From a bacterium (lineage in GTDB: Bacteria > Krumholzibacteriota > Krumholzibacteriia > Krumholzibacteriales > Krumholzibacteriaceae), in NCBI GenBank assembly GCA_020350885.1, contig CP070727.1, positions 1,371,149 to 1,435,148 of the forward strand: 64,000 nucleotides of DNA. The letters are read 5' to 3'. Position numbers and translations under genes: made by a program. Below the pieces are notes generated by a model that saw only the letters and a list, made by a program, of their open reading frames with translations, was not told where the DNA came from and did no database searches. Every line of letters begins with the position of its first letter. Within the stretch, counting starts at the first letter, position 1. Shown here piece by piece: positions 16,936-26,279 of the stretch.

Positions 16936-17667
16936 TCATCCTCGGGTAATTTCGAGCACCATGCAGAACGACTGCTCAAAGGTTCGTACGAGCGGGATCC
17001 GGCGGTGGTCTAACCGCAAGAGCCTGCAGAGGGCCGAAAGTACCTTGGGTACGAACCGGATGTGTGTCAGGTGTTCCCCCTTCCACGCATCGACGATCCG
17101 GAAATCCTGGGAGGTTGCGAGCCGTTTCCAGTATGCGGACGGCCTGACATTGATGTGGGTCGGATTGGGATCGGGGATCCCCAGAAGCGGAACGGAACGC
17201 ATACGGTAGGGAAGATCCTTGTTGGGCGTGGTCATGACGAGGATGCTCCCTTCACGCATGAAACGCTTCACATGCGCAAAGAAGACGGCGGGTTCCTCCA
17301 GGTGCTCGACGACATCGAAACAGGTGACGACATCGAACGAATGCTCATTGAAGGGCCACCGCTCGTCCATGATATCGCCCTGCCGGATATCCGCTGAGGT
17401 AAAACGAGCGGCCTTCTCGATCGAGCCCGGGAAGGGATCCATGCCGAAGAGGTGTTCGAGGCCGAATTCGTGCTCGAGAATATGGAGAAAGACACCGTAC
17501 CCGATGCCGACATCCAGCACGCTGACTTCGGGAAAGCGGTCCCCGAATCTTTTCTCGAGGAATGTGATCTTCGGCAGGTACTTCTCCCGCTGGAATGCGA
17601 ATCCCTGCGGTGAATAGAGTGTCTCGATCGAGTGGATGTATGTGATATTCTCCCGATCCCGTTCCAT
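16936..17667 (-). CDS. Class I SAM-dependent methyltransferase
   Basis: A 243-residue methyltransferase. SAM-binding motif I reads VLDVGIGYGVFLHIL, and the post-motif region contains FDVVTCFDVVEHLEEPAVFF, as in the Methyltransf_23/UbiG-like group. ILVMTTPNKDL matches motif III. Such enzymes often act on small molecules or polysaccharide ends in surface-glycan loci. AAGGGGAC precedes the ATG at 17667. It converges on the Cys-rich lipoprotein and follows the OPT transporter by about 100 bp on the same strand. The substrate is unknown. Confidence 0.85.
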   Translation of the reverse strand: MERDRENITYIHSIETLYSPQGFAFQREKYLPKITFLEKRFGDRFPEVSVLDVGIGYGVFLHILEHEFGLEHLFGMDPFPGSIEKAARFTSADIRQGDIMDERWPFNEHSFDVVTCFDVVEHLEEPAVFFAHVKRFMREGSILVMTTPNKDLPYRMRSVPLLGIPDPNPTHINVRPSAYWKRLATSQDFRIVDAWKGEHLTHIRFVPKVLSALCRLLRLDHRRIPLVRTFEQSFCMVLEITRG

Positions 17668-17769
17668 GAAGTCCCCTTACGGACCGTGCCACCAGCCGAC
17701 ACACATACTACAACCGGTACCGGCGGTCAAAAACCGGCGTTTTGATCGCATCTGATTACCAAGCCGGTA

Positions 17770-19734
17770 CTACCTGCTCTTTGCGATCCGCTTCGAGTAC
17801 TGGTACATGAACAGCGAGAGTGCCACGACCATCACGATCGATACGATCTCACCGGCATTTTCGCCGTAACTTACTTGCAGGCGCTCGTCCCAGCCGAGGA
17901 CGGCAAGCACGGCGGCAAATACACCCGCGATCGAGCCGCCGGCAATAAATCCGGAGGCCACGAGCACACCCCGCTCCTTACGCTCCCGGGCAATCGTCTC
18001 GTCCCTGCTACTGCGGCCCACGAGATAGGAGATGAAACCGCCGAGGAGAAGCGCCGAGTTGAGCTGAATCGGCAGGTACATCCCGAGCGCGAACGCGAGC
18101 GCCGGAACGCCGCTCATGGCGAGGATCACCGAGATGATCACGCCGAACGAGAAGAGGATCCACTGCACGCCCGCCTCGGCCCCCATGAGCCCGAAGATGA
18201 TCTCACGCATCGCCGATGCCTGCGGTGCCGGCATCTCCAAAGATCCCAGGGTGTAGGCCTTCGCCAGGAGCATCATGGCAAAGCCGCAGAAGACCGCCGA
18301 GATGGCGACCCCGAGGAACTTGTAGGCTTGCTGGTTGCGTGGCGTCGCCCCGATCCAGTAACCGATCTTGAGATCTGTGGCGAATGCGCCGGCGACGGCG
18401 AGCGAGGTGCATACCACTCCACCGACGATGAGGGCGACAAACATACCGGTTTCGCCCGAAAGACCGATCTTGGTGAAGACGACACTCGTGAATATCAGCG
18501 TGACGAGTGTCATTCCCGAGACGGGATTCACACCGATCAGACCGATCGCCCGGGCGGCGACCATCGTGAAGACAAAGGATATCAAAAGTGCAAGCAGCAC
18601 CCCGATGAGGCTCATGCCCGACCCGGTGAGATCCGCCCGGAAGAAGATCCAGAGGCAGACCGCACAGGCGGCGATCCCCAGGAGAACATCCCGCATATTG
18701 ATGTTCCGCTCCGTCCGGAGCTCATCGTGTTCCTCCCCCCTCGTAGCGACGATCCCCCTGATCCCGAGCATGAATGAACGCCCGATCGACGGCAGACCCT
18801 TGAGCACGCCCATGATTCCTGCACCGGCGATGCCGCCGATACCGATGAGACGCACGTAGTTGATGAAGATCTCGTCGACGCTCATATCGGCGATCGGTAT
18901 CTCCCCCGGCGGGATGATCCCGCTGAGATGCGCCCCGAGGTAGTGGACGAGCGGTATGAGAACGAGAAAGGAGAGGAGGCTTCCCGCAGCTATGATCGAT
19001 GCGTACTTGATGCCGACGATATAGCCCAGTCCGATAATCGCCGAGAGGGCATCGACACGCACGGCCATGCTGTACCTGCGCTCCAGCCATCGTCCGATCC
19101 AGATCGAATGGAACCGAATGATCTCCCGCCAGAGCCCAAAGGCAAGTATCACGAAGTCGTATACAAAGGCGACAAGCGCGCTCCAGACGAGGGTGATCGC
19201 CTGTTGTCCCGCACTTTCGCCGGCCACGAGGATCTCCGTCGTCGCCATCGCCTCGGGGAACGGGAGCTTTCCGTGCTCCTTCACCATCAGGTAATACCGA
19301 AGAGGAATCAGGAAGAGAACACCGAGACATCCCCCGAGAAAGGCCGTGAGGAATATATGCCAGAACGAGACGTCGAGGCCGAGCATGTACAGTGCCGGGA
19401 TCGTGAAGACGGCACCGGCGACTACGGCGGATGAAGCGGCACCGATCGACTGAATGATTACATTCTCCAGGATGGTGCTTTTTCGGGCGAAGATGTTGGC
19501 AAACCCAATCGCCAGGATGGCGATCGGGATCGCCGCCTCCATCCCCTGCCCCGTCTTGAGCGCCAGGTATGCCGAGGCGAGCGAGAAGATCATCGCCATC
19601 ACGAGACCTATAACTACCGAGCGCATCGTCACTTCGAACGGTGACGCGCTCGCAGGAACGATCGGATGGTATGCCTCTCCCTCCCCGAGCTCCCTGTATG
19701 CCTCCGGAGGAAGCTTTGTCGGTACCTCAACCAT
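17770..19734 (-). CDS. OPT-family oligopeptide transporter
   Basis: A 654-residue polytopic membrane protein with about 15 hydrophobic segments, typical in length for bacterial OPT transporters. Family blocks include LASAYLALKTGQGMEAAIP, PFPEAMATTEILVAGES, DLKIGYWIGATPRNQQ and a late GMYLPIQLNSALLLGG. These proteins take up small peptides or metal-chelating compounds with protons. The ATG at 19734 is preferred to one nine codons upstream because AAAGGATC precedes it and a conserved cytoplasmic N-terminus starts here. It is divergent from a secreted S9 peptidase, so peptide scavenging by the pair is plausible. Confidence 0.9.
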   Translation of the reverse strand: MVEVPTKLPPEAYRELGEGEAYHPIVPASASPFEVTMRSVVIGLVMAMIFSLASAYLALKTGQGMEAAIPIAILAIGFANIFARKSTILENVIIQSIGAASSAVVAGAVFTIPALYMLGLDVSFWHIFLTAFLGGCLGVLFLIPLRYYLMVKEHGKLPFPEAMATTEILVAGESAGQQAITLVWSALVAFVYDFVILAFGLWREIIRFHSIWIGRWLERRYSMAVRVDALSAIIGLGYIVGIKYASIIAAGSLLSFLVLIPLVHYLGAHLSGIIPPGEIPIADMSVDEIFINYVRLIGIGGIAGAGIMGVLKGLPSIGRSFMLGIRGIVATRGEEHDELRTERNINMRDVLLGIAACAVCLWIFFRADLTGSGMSLIGVLLALLISFVFTMVAARAIGLIGVNPVSGMTLVTLIFTSVVFTKIGLSGETGMFVALIVGGVVCTSLAVAGAFATDLKIGYWIGATPRNQQAYKFLGVAISAVFCGFAMMLLAKAYTLGSLEMPAPQASAMREIIFGLMGAEAGVQWILFSFGVIISVILAMSGVPALAFALGMYLPIQLNSALLLGGFISYLVGRSSRDETIARERKERGVLVASGFIAGGSIAGVFAAVLAVLGWDERLQVSYGENAGEIVSIVMVVALSLFMYQYSKRIAKSR

Positions 19735-20077
19735 AGTTGATCCTTTCTTTCCCCTCGACACGTGCTAGACACTCCGAAAGATCGCAGGATCCGGTAAGCG
19801 CACAATGAGGTGGAAAGATCCGCACCTCACGGATATGACCAAGGCGGACTGAGCAGATCCACCCCCCGCAAGCGGTCAAAACGAGGCGGAAAATCCCACC
19901 TACCCGGATGCGACCGGTTCACCTTAGCATCATTACAGATAGGGGTCAAAGGGAATCGGGTACAAGGGATGCAGGAGCGGATAAAGAATACAATTTACAA
20001 AGCGATTCGATATAGGGCACAATACCGCTTGATCGATATATGAACGAAAACGAGTACGAGAAGGGAGCAACATCGCG
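19735..20077. other. Divergent intergenic region between OPT transporter and S9 peptidase
   Basis: About 340 bp with no likely gene. A possible weak promoter toward the peptidase is TTTACA (19994-19999), an 18-bp spacer and CACAAT (20018-20023). Regulators of both genes would be expected to bind here, but no clear operator is visible. Confidence 0.45.
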
Positions 20078-22195
20078 ATGCATACGATCACGCAGACAGT
20101 GAAAAGTACGAGTATCTGTTTTCTTGTATCGCTTATCGTAATCCTTACCAGTTGGCTCATACCTGCCTACGCGGCAGAGGCGGAGGTTTTCACGGCCGCC
20201 GATGCCCTCTCCTACATGCGTGCGAGCCAGGCGAGAATGAGCCCGGACGGAGCATGGATCGCCTATACCGTCTCCGTCCCCCGGAAGACGGACGAGAAGC
20301 CCGGCGGAGCCTACGGCGAGCTCTATCTGGTCTCCGTGAAGACGGGCGATATCCGCCCCTTTATCACCGGTGAGGTGAACGTGAGCGGTGTGCAGTTCAG
20401 TTCCGACGGTTCCATGCTCGCCTTTCTCATGCAGCGCGGCAAAGATGCAAAACGGCAGGTCTGGATAATACCGGCACACGGCGGGGAGGCGGTACAGGTT
20501 ACCCATTCCAAGACCGCCGTCTCGACATTCCGGTGGCATCCGGATGGAAAGAGCATCGCTTACGTGGCGACAATCCCGAAGACGAAGCACGAGAAAGAGC
20601 TGGACGAGAAAGGCTACGGCTTCATCTTCTTCGAGGAAAACCTCAAACACAGAAACCTCTACCATATTGGTGTCGATCTGGACGGCGGCACACACGAGGC
20701 AGAGCAGCTCACCGAAGGTGTGACCGTATGGAACTTCGAATTCAGTCCCGATGGAACAATGCTCGCCGCAGCCGTCTCCCCCGAAAACCTCATCGACCAC
20801 CGCTACATGTTCCAGAAGATTTATCTCCTCGATCTCGAATCCAAGGAGCTGACGCAACTCACGGACAATCCCGGCAAGCTGGGCTCATTCGCATTCAGCC
20901 CCGATTCCGAAAGGCTCGTCTACTGCGCTGCTTCCGAGCGTAAGGACCATGCGGTGAGCCAGGTCTATGTGATCGATGCAGGGGGCGGCACGCCGCGCAA
21001 CCTCACCGAGCCGGACTTCGCCGGTCACGTGAGCTGGGCACGGTGGAAGGACAAGAAGACGATCCTCTACTTCGCTGGCGAGGGGGCCTGGAACACACTG
21101 AGCACCGTATCCGCAAAGGGCGGGGAGCGAAAGGTCATCCTCCACTCGAAGAAAACAGGAGTGATCTTCTACACTCCGAGCTATACGGACGACTTCAAGC
21201 ACTTCGCCTTCATCGGTACGGCTCCGGACGTGCCGGGTGACGTCTATTACTGGAAGCGGGGCGCAAAGAAGATGACGAGGCTTACGACCCTCAATCCCTG
21301 GATCGCCGACCGGCGACTCGGGAAGCAGGAGATCATCCGCTATCCGGCACGCGACAAACTCGAGATTGAAGGGATCCTCGTCTACCCCGTCGACTACCGG
21401 GATGGGGAACGCTATCCGCTCATTGTCTGCGTCCACGGCGGCCCCGAGTCGCACTATACGAACCGGTGGCTCACCGGTTACTTCAACTCGGCTCAGGTGC
21501 TTGCCGGCAGGGGATACGCGGTCTTCTATCCGAACTACCGGGCGAGCACCGGCTACGGTGTCGAGTTCGCACTCGAGGGATACGAGGATGCGGCCGGAAA
21601 GGAATTCGACGACGTTGCCGACGGCATCGAGTACCTGATCGAGCGAGGGATAGCCGACCCGGAGCGCGTGGGACTGGGGGGAGGCTCATACGGCGGCTTT
21701 GCCGCAGCATGGTTCGCTTCCTACTACACAAAGCTCGTCCGCGCAGTCTGCATGTTCGTCGGAATCAGCGATCTCATCAGCAAACGGAGCACCACGGATA
21801 TCCCGTATGAAGAGCTCTACGTGCACTCGGGAACGAAGCTCGAGAAGACCTGGAAGAAGAGCCTCGAACGGAGCCCGATCTACTGGGCGCATCAGAGCGA
21901 GACGGCGGTTCTGATCCTCGGGGGCACCGCCGACACCCGCGTGCACCCATCCCAGAGTCTCGAGTTCTACCGCAGGCTCAAGATGAACGATCATCCGGCC
22001 GTCAGGTACGTGAAGTATCCCGGTGAGGGACACGGCAACAGGAAGCAGCCCGGCAGGATCGATGTGCTGTACCGTCAGCTTCAGTGGTACGATTGGTATG
22101 TGTATGATAAACAGCTCCTCGAGGGTCCGATGCCGCCGCTCGATATCAGCGGGTACTACGGCCTGGAACTGGACGAGCAGGAAGAGCAGGAATAA
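20078..22195 (+). CDS. Secreted S9-family (prolyl oligopeptidase-like) serine peptidase
   Basis: A 705-residue exported peptidase. Residues 1-32 form a Sec signal ending near IPAYAAEA. A beta-propeller of WD40-like repeats follows, with repeated SPDG and FSPDG turns. The alpha/beta hydrolase domain holds the nucleophile in GLGGGSYGGF, the acid in LGGTADTRVHP and the histidine in PGEGHGNRK. This is the arrangement of dipeptidyl/acylaminoacyl peptidases of clan SC, which release short peptides. It stands opposite the OPT transporter and is followed by an exported aldo/keto reductase 170 bp downstream. It probably works in the periplasm or outside the cell. Confidence 0.92.
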   Translation: MHTITQTVKSTSICFLVSLIVILTSWLIPAYAAEAEVFTAADALSYMRASQARMSPDGAWIAYTVSVPRKTDEKPGGAYGELYLVSVKTGDIRPFITGEVNVSGVQFSSDGSMLAFLMQRGKDAKRQVWIIPAHGGEAVQVTHSKTAVSTFRWHPDGKSIAYVATIPKTKHEKELDEKGYGFIFFEENLKHRNLYHIGVDLDGGTHEAEQLTEGVTVWNFEFSPDGTMLAAAVSPENLIDHRYMFQKIYLLDLESKELTQLTDNPGKLGSFAFSPDSERLVYCAASERKDHAVSQVYVIDAGGGTPRNLTEPDFAGHVSWARWKDKKTILYFAGEGAWNTLSTVSAKGGERKVILHSKKTGVIFYTPSYTDDFKHFAFIGTAPDVPGDVYYWKRGAKKMTRLTTLNPWIADRRLGKQEIIRYPARDKLEIEGILVYPVDYRDGERYPLIVCVHGGPESHYTNRWLTGYFNSAQVLAGRGYAVFYPNYRASTGYGVEFALEGYEDAAGKEFDDVADGIEYLIERGIADPERVGLGGGSYGGFAAAWFASYYTKLVRAVCMFVGISDLISKRSTTDIPYEELYVHSGTKLEKTWKKSLERSPIYWAHQSETAVLILGGTADTRVHPSQSLEFYRRLKMNDHPAVRYVKYPGEGHGNRKQPGRIDVLYRQLQWYDWYVYDKQLLEGPMPPLDISGYYGLELDEQEEQE

Positions 22196-22369
22196 CGCAG
22201 ACCGTAGCTCTTCCCAAACCGGAGAACAACTCACAGAGGTGACACACGGGCGGGATGCACGCCTCATGCACGAAGGAATAGTGCTCGATAGGATGAATCA
22301 TTACGAGCGGAAAATCGTATTCAAAACTATGTAAGATCGGATAAAACCGTATTGAAAGCGAGGTACACG

Positions 22370-23602
22370 ATGAAAGTGAAGGACGAGCGGATTTCGAGAA
22401 GATCCTTTCTCGGTCGCGGTGCGGCCTCGATCGTCGGAGCCGGATTGGGTATCAGCGGTCTTACAGCATGCGCCGTTGCACAGAGCACCACCACCGCAGA
22501 AGCCGAGAGCGGCGACGAGGACAAGCCGAAGATCAAAGGCTACCGTGACTTGGGAAAAACCGGTTGGAAGGTCTCCGACTTCGGTTTCGGAAACGCCATG
22601 ATGCAGGAACCATCGCTGCTCGAATATGCCATCGAACGGGGCATCAACTACGTCGACACGGCCCGTCAGTACTATGACATGGAGGTCGTCGTTGGAAAGA
22701 TCTTTCCGGCCAAGCGCGACAAGGTCTTTGTTAGCACGAAGCTCCTGCCGGAGCTGATCACGGCGGAAGTTTCCGTGGATGATATCACGAAAGGCATCGA
22801 CGAGAGCCTCGAGCGTCTCAACACCGATTACATAGACTGCTGCCTTATCCATTCCGTTGGTGACCCGAATCTCGGCGAGCTCGATCGGATCAAGAACCCG
22901 AACGTCTCAGAGGCGTTCGAGAAGGCCAGGAAGGCGGGCAAGATCAAGTTCTGGGGGGCGAGTGCCCACGGCCCGAAGATGATCAGGGACTTCAACTGGC
23001 TCATCGATAATACCGGCATCGACCTGATCATGCCCGGCATGAACTTGATGACTCGCGGTCTCGAACCTGTTCTGGCAAAGGCGAAGAAAAAAGGAGTCGC
23101 CGTTGTCGCCATGAAAAGCCTCTCCGCCGCCCGCAAGATAGATTACTCGAAATACATGAAAGAGGGGCGTACGGTGCGTCAGGCGCTGCTGAAGTGGATG
23201 CTGGCACAACCGGATATCGACACGATCTCCATCACGATGCGCACCTACGAGGACGTCGACGAGTACGTTGCGATTTCGGGACGCCCAAACCTCACACCGA
23301 AGGAGAAGAAAGCGCTCAAGGGATACGGGATGCTGCTCGATTGCGATTACTGCCGGCCGGGCTGCGACCACTGCTTGCATGCATGTCCGCACAACGTCCC
23401 GATCCACGACATCCTTCGATACCGGCTCTACTTCAACAACTACGGCCGGGAGAAGTATGCAATGAGCCTGTATGCAGGGCTCTCGGAGAAGTGCAACGCA
23501 TCACAGTGCAGATCCTGCATCGGCCCGTGCGAGGCATTATGCCCGCACCACCTGGCCATACGGAGCAAGTTGACCCAGGCACATTCAGAGTTGATGATAT
23601 AG
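22370..23602 (+). CDS. Tat-exported aldo/keto reductase with C-terminal 4Fe-4S domain
   Basis: A 410-residue protein. The N-terminus has a twin-arginine signal (RISRRSFLGRGAAS) with a Cys after the hydrophobic stretch (SGLTAC), so it may also be lipidated. The aldo/keto reductase barrel spans about residues 55-300, with YVDTARQYYD, VSTKLLP and YIDCCLIHS. The C-terminal 90 residues are ferredoxin-like, with CDYCRPGCDHCLHACP and CRSCIGPCEALCP cysteine clusters. The start at 22370 follows GAGG and places the Tat motif at the N-terminus. Such proteins are thought to move electrons to an exported NAD(P)-independent or cofactor-loaded barrel. The substrate is unknown. A small secreted protein follows 20 bp later. 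Confidence 0.88.
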   Translation: MKVKDERISRRSFLGRGAASIVGAGLGISGLTACAVAQSTTTAEAESGDEDKPKIKGYRDLGKTGWKVSDFGFGNAMMQEPSLLEYAIERGINYVDTARQYYDMEVVVGKIFPAKRDKVFVSTKLLPELITAEVSVDDITKGIDESLERLNTDYIDCCLIHSVGDPNLGELDRIKNPNVSEAFEKARKAGKIKFWGASAHGPKMIRDFNWLIDNTGIDLIMPGMNLMTRGLEPVLAKAKKKGVAVVAMKSLSAARKIDYSKYMKEGRTVRQALLKWMLAQPDIDTISITMRTYEDVDEYVAISGRPNLTPKEKKALKGYGMLLDCDYCRPGCDHCLHACPHNVPIHDILRYRLYFNNYGREKYAMSLYAGLSEKCNASQCRSCIGPCEALCPHHLAIRSKLTQAHSELMI

Positions 23603-23622
23603 CACAGAAGGGGAGGTATTCG

Positions 23623-24414
23623 ATGAAACGAAGGAACGCCTTCGGCACGGATCTCTGGAAAACGGTTATTGTAGTCTCGGTTCTCACACTGCTCTTCCTT
23701 GCACATGCGGTCTATTCGCAGGGTGAGGCGGACAAGGCCAAGCAGATTCTGGGCAAGTCCGTCGAGGCGATCGGCGGCGAGAAGAACGCTCGTGGGTGGA
23801 ACAGCAGGGTGGCGAAGGGAATCATGACGGCGTACTATCCCGGCTGGGGCAAGCTCAAAGCAAACGTCAGCCAGTTCGTGAAGAAACCAGACAAATGCAA
23901 GATAGACAATGACTTCAGCGCATACGACCACCCTTTTTTCTACACATACTACTACAACTGCGGTCAGGCGTGGATGGTGGTGAACCTCATGGTGCGCCAG
24001 AGCCCGCGCGTCACCGAGAATCTCGAGAATTTCATGGAAACTATAGATGGGGTCGCCTACTACTACACCGAATGCGACAGTTTCTTCCTTATGGAGGAAG
24101 TTCCGGACGACTCGCTGCTGGCCGCTTCCGAGTTCGAACGCGTCGGATGCATCCACGAAGGTGATACGGTACTGTTCGATCTGAGCAGAAAGGATCACAC
24201 CCCGCTCAGGATGATCGAGGATGGCGGAGCGGAGATTACTCTCTTCAGCGACTATCGCAAGGTGAAGGGGCTCACTCTTCCCTTCCACCTGAAGGTCTAC
24301 CGGAACGGCGCCCTTCACGGGGATCATATCTGGGACGAGATCAAGCTGGATGCGAAAATCGACGAGACCATCTTCGAGGAGGACCGGCCTCCTATTCCCG
24401 ATGAGGAGAGCTGA
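23623..24414 (+). CDS. Secreted protein, LolA/LppX-like fold suspected
   Basis: A 263-residue protein with a signal peptide (VIVVSVLTLLFLAHAVYS then Q). The mature part opens with KAKQILGKSVEAIGGEKNA, which is typical of exported proteins with an outer-membrane lipoprotein-sorting-like half-barrel. Strand-like segments with YYYTECDSFFL and LTLPFHLKVYRNG follow. GGGAGG stands 6 bases before the ATG. It lies 20 bp after the Tat-exported aldo/keto reductase, so the pair probably forms one transcript and acts in the same compartment. No catalytic motif is visible. The function is inferred from fold resemblance only. Confidence 0.7.
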   Translation: MKRRNAFGTDLWKTVIVVSVLTLLFLAHAVYSQGEADKAKQILGKSVEAIGGEKNARGWNSRVAKGIMTAYYPGWGKLKANVSQFVKKPDKCKIDNDFSAYDHPFFYTYYYNCGQAWMVVNLMVRQSPRVTENLENFMETIDGVAYYYTECDSFFLMEEVPDDSLLAASEFERVGCIHEGDTVLFDLSRKDHTPLRMIEDGGAEITLFSDYRKVKGLTLPFHLKVYRNGALHGDHIWDEIKLDAKIDETIFEEDRPPIPDEES

Positions 24415-24511
24415 CCGATGCTGCTTTCGGGTGGAATGTTCGGATAATCCCTGCTATACTGTATGTGAGCGAACGGAGCATATAGAAATCCAGCCTTGTG
24501 TCATCTCGACC

Positions 24512-25891
24512 ATGGGAGCTCTCACAAACATACGAAGCGCTGCCTTTACGCTGCTACTCGACCTCTTGTTGCGCTCCTCGCGCAACAAGATGCTCTATGC
24601 CGTTGCCCTCCTGGAGCACCTTACCGCCGGATTCTCCGGCTGGCGTCAGCACATCGAAGCGCTGCATACGCTTCTGAAATCCGACCATCCCCTTCCCGTC
24701 CTTCTCGAGCGGTTGAACAACGAGCTCTCACCGGTATGCAGAAAGCAACTACTCTCCAACCTTATCGTACAGGCATGGCTTGCGAGCAGGGATGCGAGGC
24801 GGGCCTTCAAGAAACGGGAAGGATTTTTTCCTCCTTTCACGGTCTCGATCGCCCCAACATCACGGTGTAATCTGAAATGTCACCACTGCAGCGCATCGGG
24901 ACAGGAGAGCACCGATCTCGATGCCGAGCTATTCGTCCGCATCCTTCGGGAGGCACGGGATGAGATGGGAGTACACTTCTTCATATTAACGGGCGGTGAA
25001 CCGTTCGTCTATGAACACATCGTCGATATCGTCGGGATGTTTCCCGACTGTTACTTCCAGTTCTTCACGAACGGGACGCTGTTGGACGCGGGCACTGTCG
25101 AACGGCTGGCAGAGTGCGGAAACGCCCTTATCATGCTGAGCCTGGAGGGATTCGAGGAACCCACGGATACAAGACGGAGTAACAGTGTCTTTCGCTCGAC
25201 CGTGGAGGCCATGCAGCGCCTCCATGACGCAGGGATACCCTACGGATACTCCGTCATGACGACGCGGCGTAACAGCGATATCGTTACGGGAGAGCGGTTC
25301 GTAGAATGGGCCCTGGAAAACGGCTGCCGCCTCGGATATTACTTCAACTACATGCCTGTCGGTAGCAAACCAGACATCTCGCTGCTCCCCACACCGGCCC
25401 AGCGGGACCGCTCGAGACGGAACGTGTACCGCTGGCGGAATGAAAAACCGATCTTCCTCATAGACGTACTCAACGACGGCCCGCTGACCGGAGGATGCAC
25501 GGGCGCAGGAAGGTATTACATTCACATCCTTTCATCAGGCGATGTGGTGCCCTGCGTGTACTGCAACTTCTCAACCGATAATATCAAAACAAAGTCGTTG
25601 ACGGAGGCGCTCAAGAGCCCGTATCTGACGACGTTCAGAAAAACGATTCCCTTCGAGGGGAACGCCCTGCGGTGTTGCATAATGCTTGACCGCCCGCGCT
25701 TCTTCTTCAGGACACTCGATATCTTTCACCCGACATCCTACATACCGGGCGAGGAGGCAAGTCTCCGGCAATTGAAGGAAGGACTCCTCGACTACGCACA
25801 ACAGGTAAAAACGATCTACGATAGGGCATGGAAAGATGATGACTGGCAGTCCATCGTACAATCGATCAGGTGGAGCATCGATAACTGCTGA
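24512..25891 (+). CDS. Radical SAM protein with SPASM-like C-terminus
   Basis: A 459-residue protein. Residues 1-105 are an unassigned helical N-terminal part. The radical SAM core follows with the cluster motif TSRCNLKCHHC and the SAM-binding glycines FILTGGEPF. The C-terminal third has cysteines in GGCTGAGRYYIHILSSGDVVPCVYC and in LRCCIM, as in SPASM or twitch auxiliary Fe-S domains. Such proteins modify peptides, sugars or lipids. No obvious precursor peptide with Cys or Ser/Thr-rich core is adjacent. The small basic protein 216 bp downstream is a weak candidate partner. The ATG at 24512 is the best start available, but its ribosome site is poor. Confidence 0.85.
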   Translation: MGALTNIRSAAFTLLLDLLLRSSRNKMLYAVALLEHLTAGFSGWRQHIEALHTLLKSDHPLPVLLERLNNELSPVCRKQLLSNLIVQAWLASRDARRAFKKREGFFPPFTVSIAPTSRCNLKCHHCSASGQESTDLDAELFVRILREARDEMGVHFFILTGGEPFVYEHIVDIVGMFPDCYFQFFTNGTLLDAGTVERLAECGNALIMLSLEGFEEPTDTRRSNSVFRSTVEAMQRLHDAGIPYGYSVMTTRRNSDIVTGERFVEWALENGCRLGYYFNYMPVGSKPDISLLPTPAQRDRSRRNVYRWRNEKPIFLIDVLNDGPLTGGCTGAGRYYIHILSSGDVVPCVYCNFSTDNIKTKSLTEALKSPYLTTFRKTIPFEGNALRCCIMLDRPRFFFRTLDIFHPTSYIPGEEASLRQLKEGLLDYAQQVKTIYDRAWKDDDWQSIVQSIRWSIDNC

Positions 25892-26106
25892 AATGGAGCG
25901 GTTTGGATTGTCATGTTTCTTGCTTGAAATCCGACCTGGACAGCGTTACACTGGGAAATCACAGGAATGCACGTCGTATCCAACCGAGACATGGAGAATC
26001 AGGCTGTAAGAGATGGTATCACCCGTGTTATCCGGGAGCAAACCAGTATCTCTTCCTATCCCACCGGGGAAATACCCACTTAAATTGAGAAAGGAGAATC
26101 CGTCCC

Positions 26107-26274
26107 TTGAAACGAAGGCCACATCATCGTAAGAAGAACCAACGACACGATTCGGATTCCGGGCGCAGAAGGAGAAACAACAGCGCAGATCTGGACCGAA
26201 GAACAAAGAAGTACGGTGCGGTCAAAACATACATCGACGAGCAGATGGAAGGCTTGGAAGAGGAAGAGCGGTAG
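26107..26274 (+). CDS. Small highly basic protein (55 aa), unknown function
   Basis: This short frame begins with TTG at 26107, ten bases after a good AAGGAG site (26091-26096), and ends with TAG at 26272-26274. The first 37 residues are dominated by Arg, Lys, His and Asn (for example RRPHHRKKNQR and GRRRRNN). The last 18 are acidic (EQMEGLEEEER), so the product is strongly bipolar. It could bind nucleic acid or ribosomes. It converges with the site-2 protease gene, whose stop codon lies 5 bp away. Another frame of 30 codons just upstream (25991-26083) has no ribosome site and is probably not a gene. I do not recognise a family. Confidence 0.55.
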   Translation: MKRRPHHRKKNQRHDSDSGRRRRNNSADLDRRTKKYGAVKTYIDEQMEGLEEEER

Positions 26275-26279
26275 TAACA

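Noticed and set aside
25991..26083. A 30-codon frame upstream of the small basic protein
   Set aside because: It has no Shine-Dalgarno and no recognisable feature.
24512..26274. RiPP cluster with the 55-residue protein as precursor
   Set aside because: The small protein has no cysteine, no leader/core pattern and an unusual charge pattern. The SagB-like gene is 26 kb away and unconnected.
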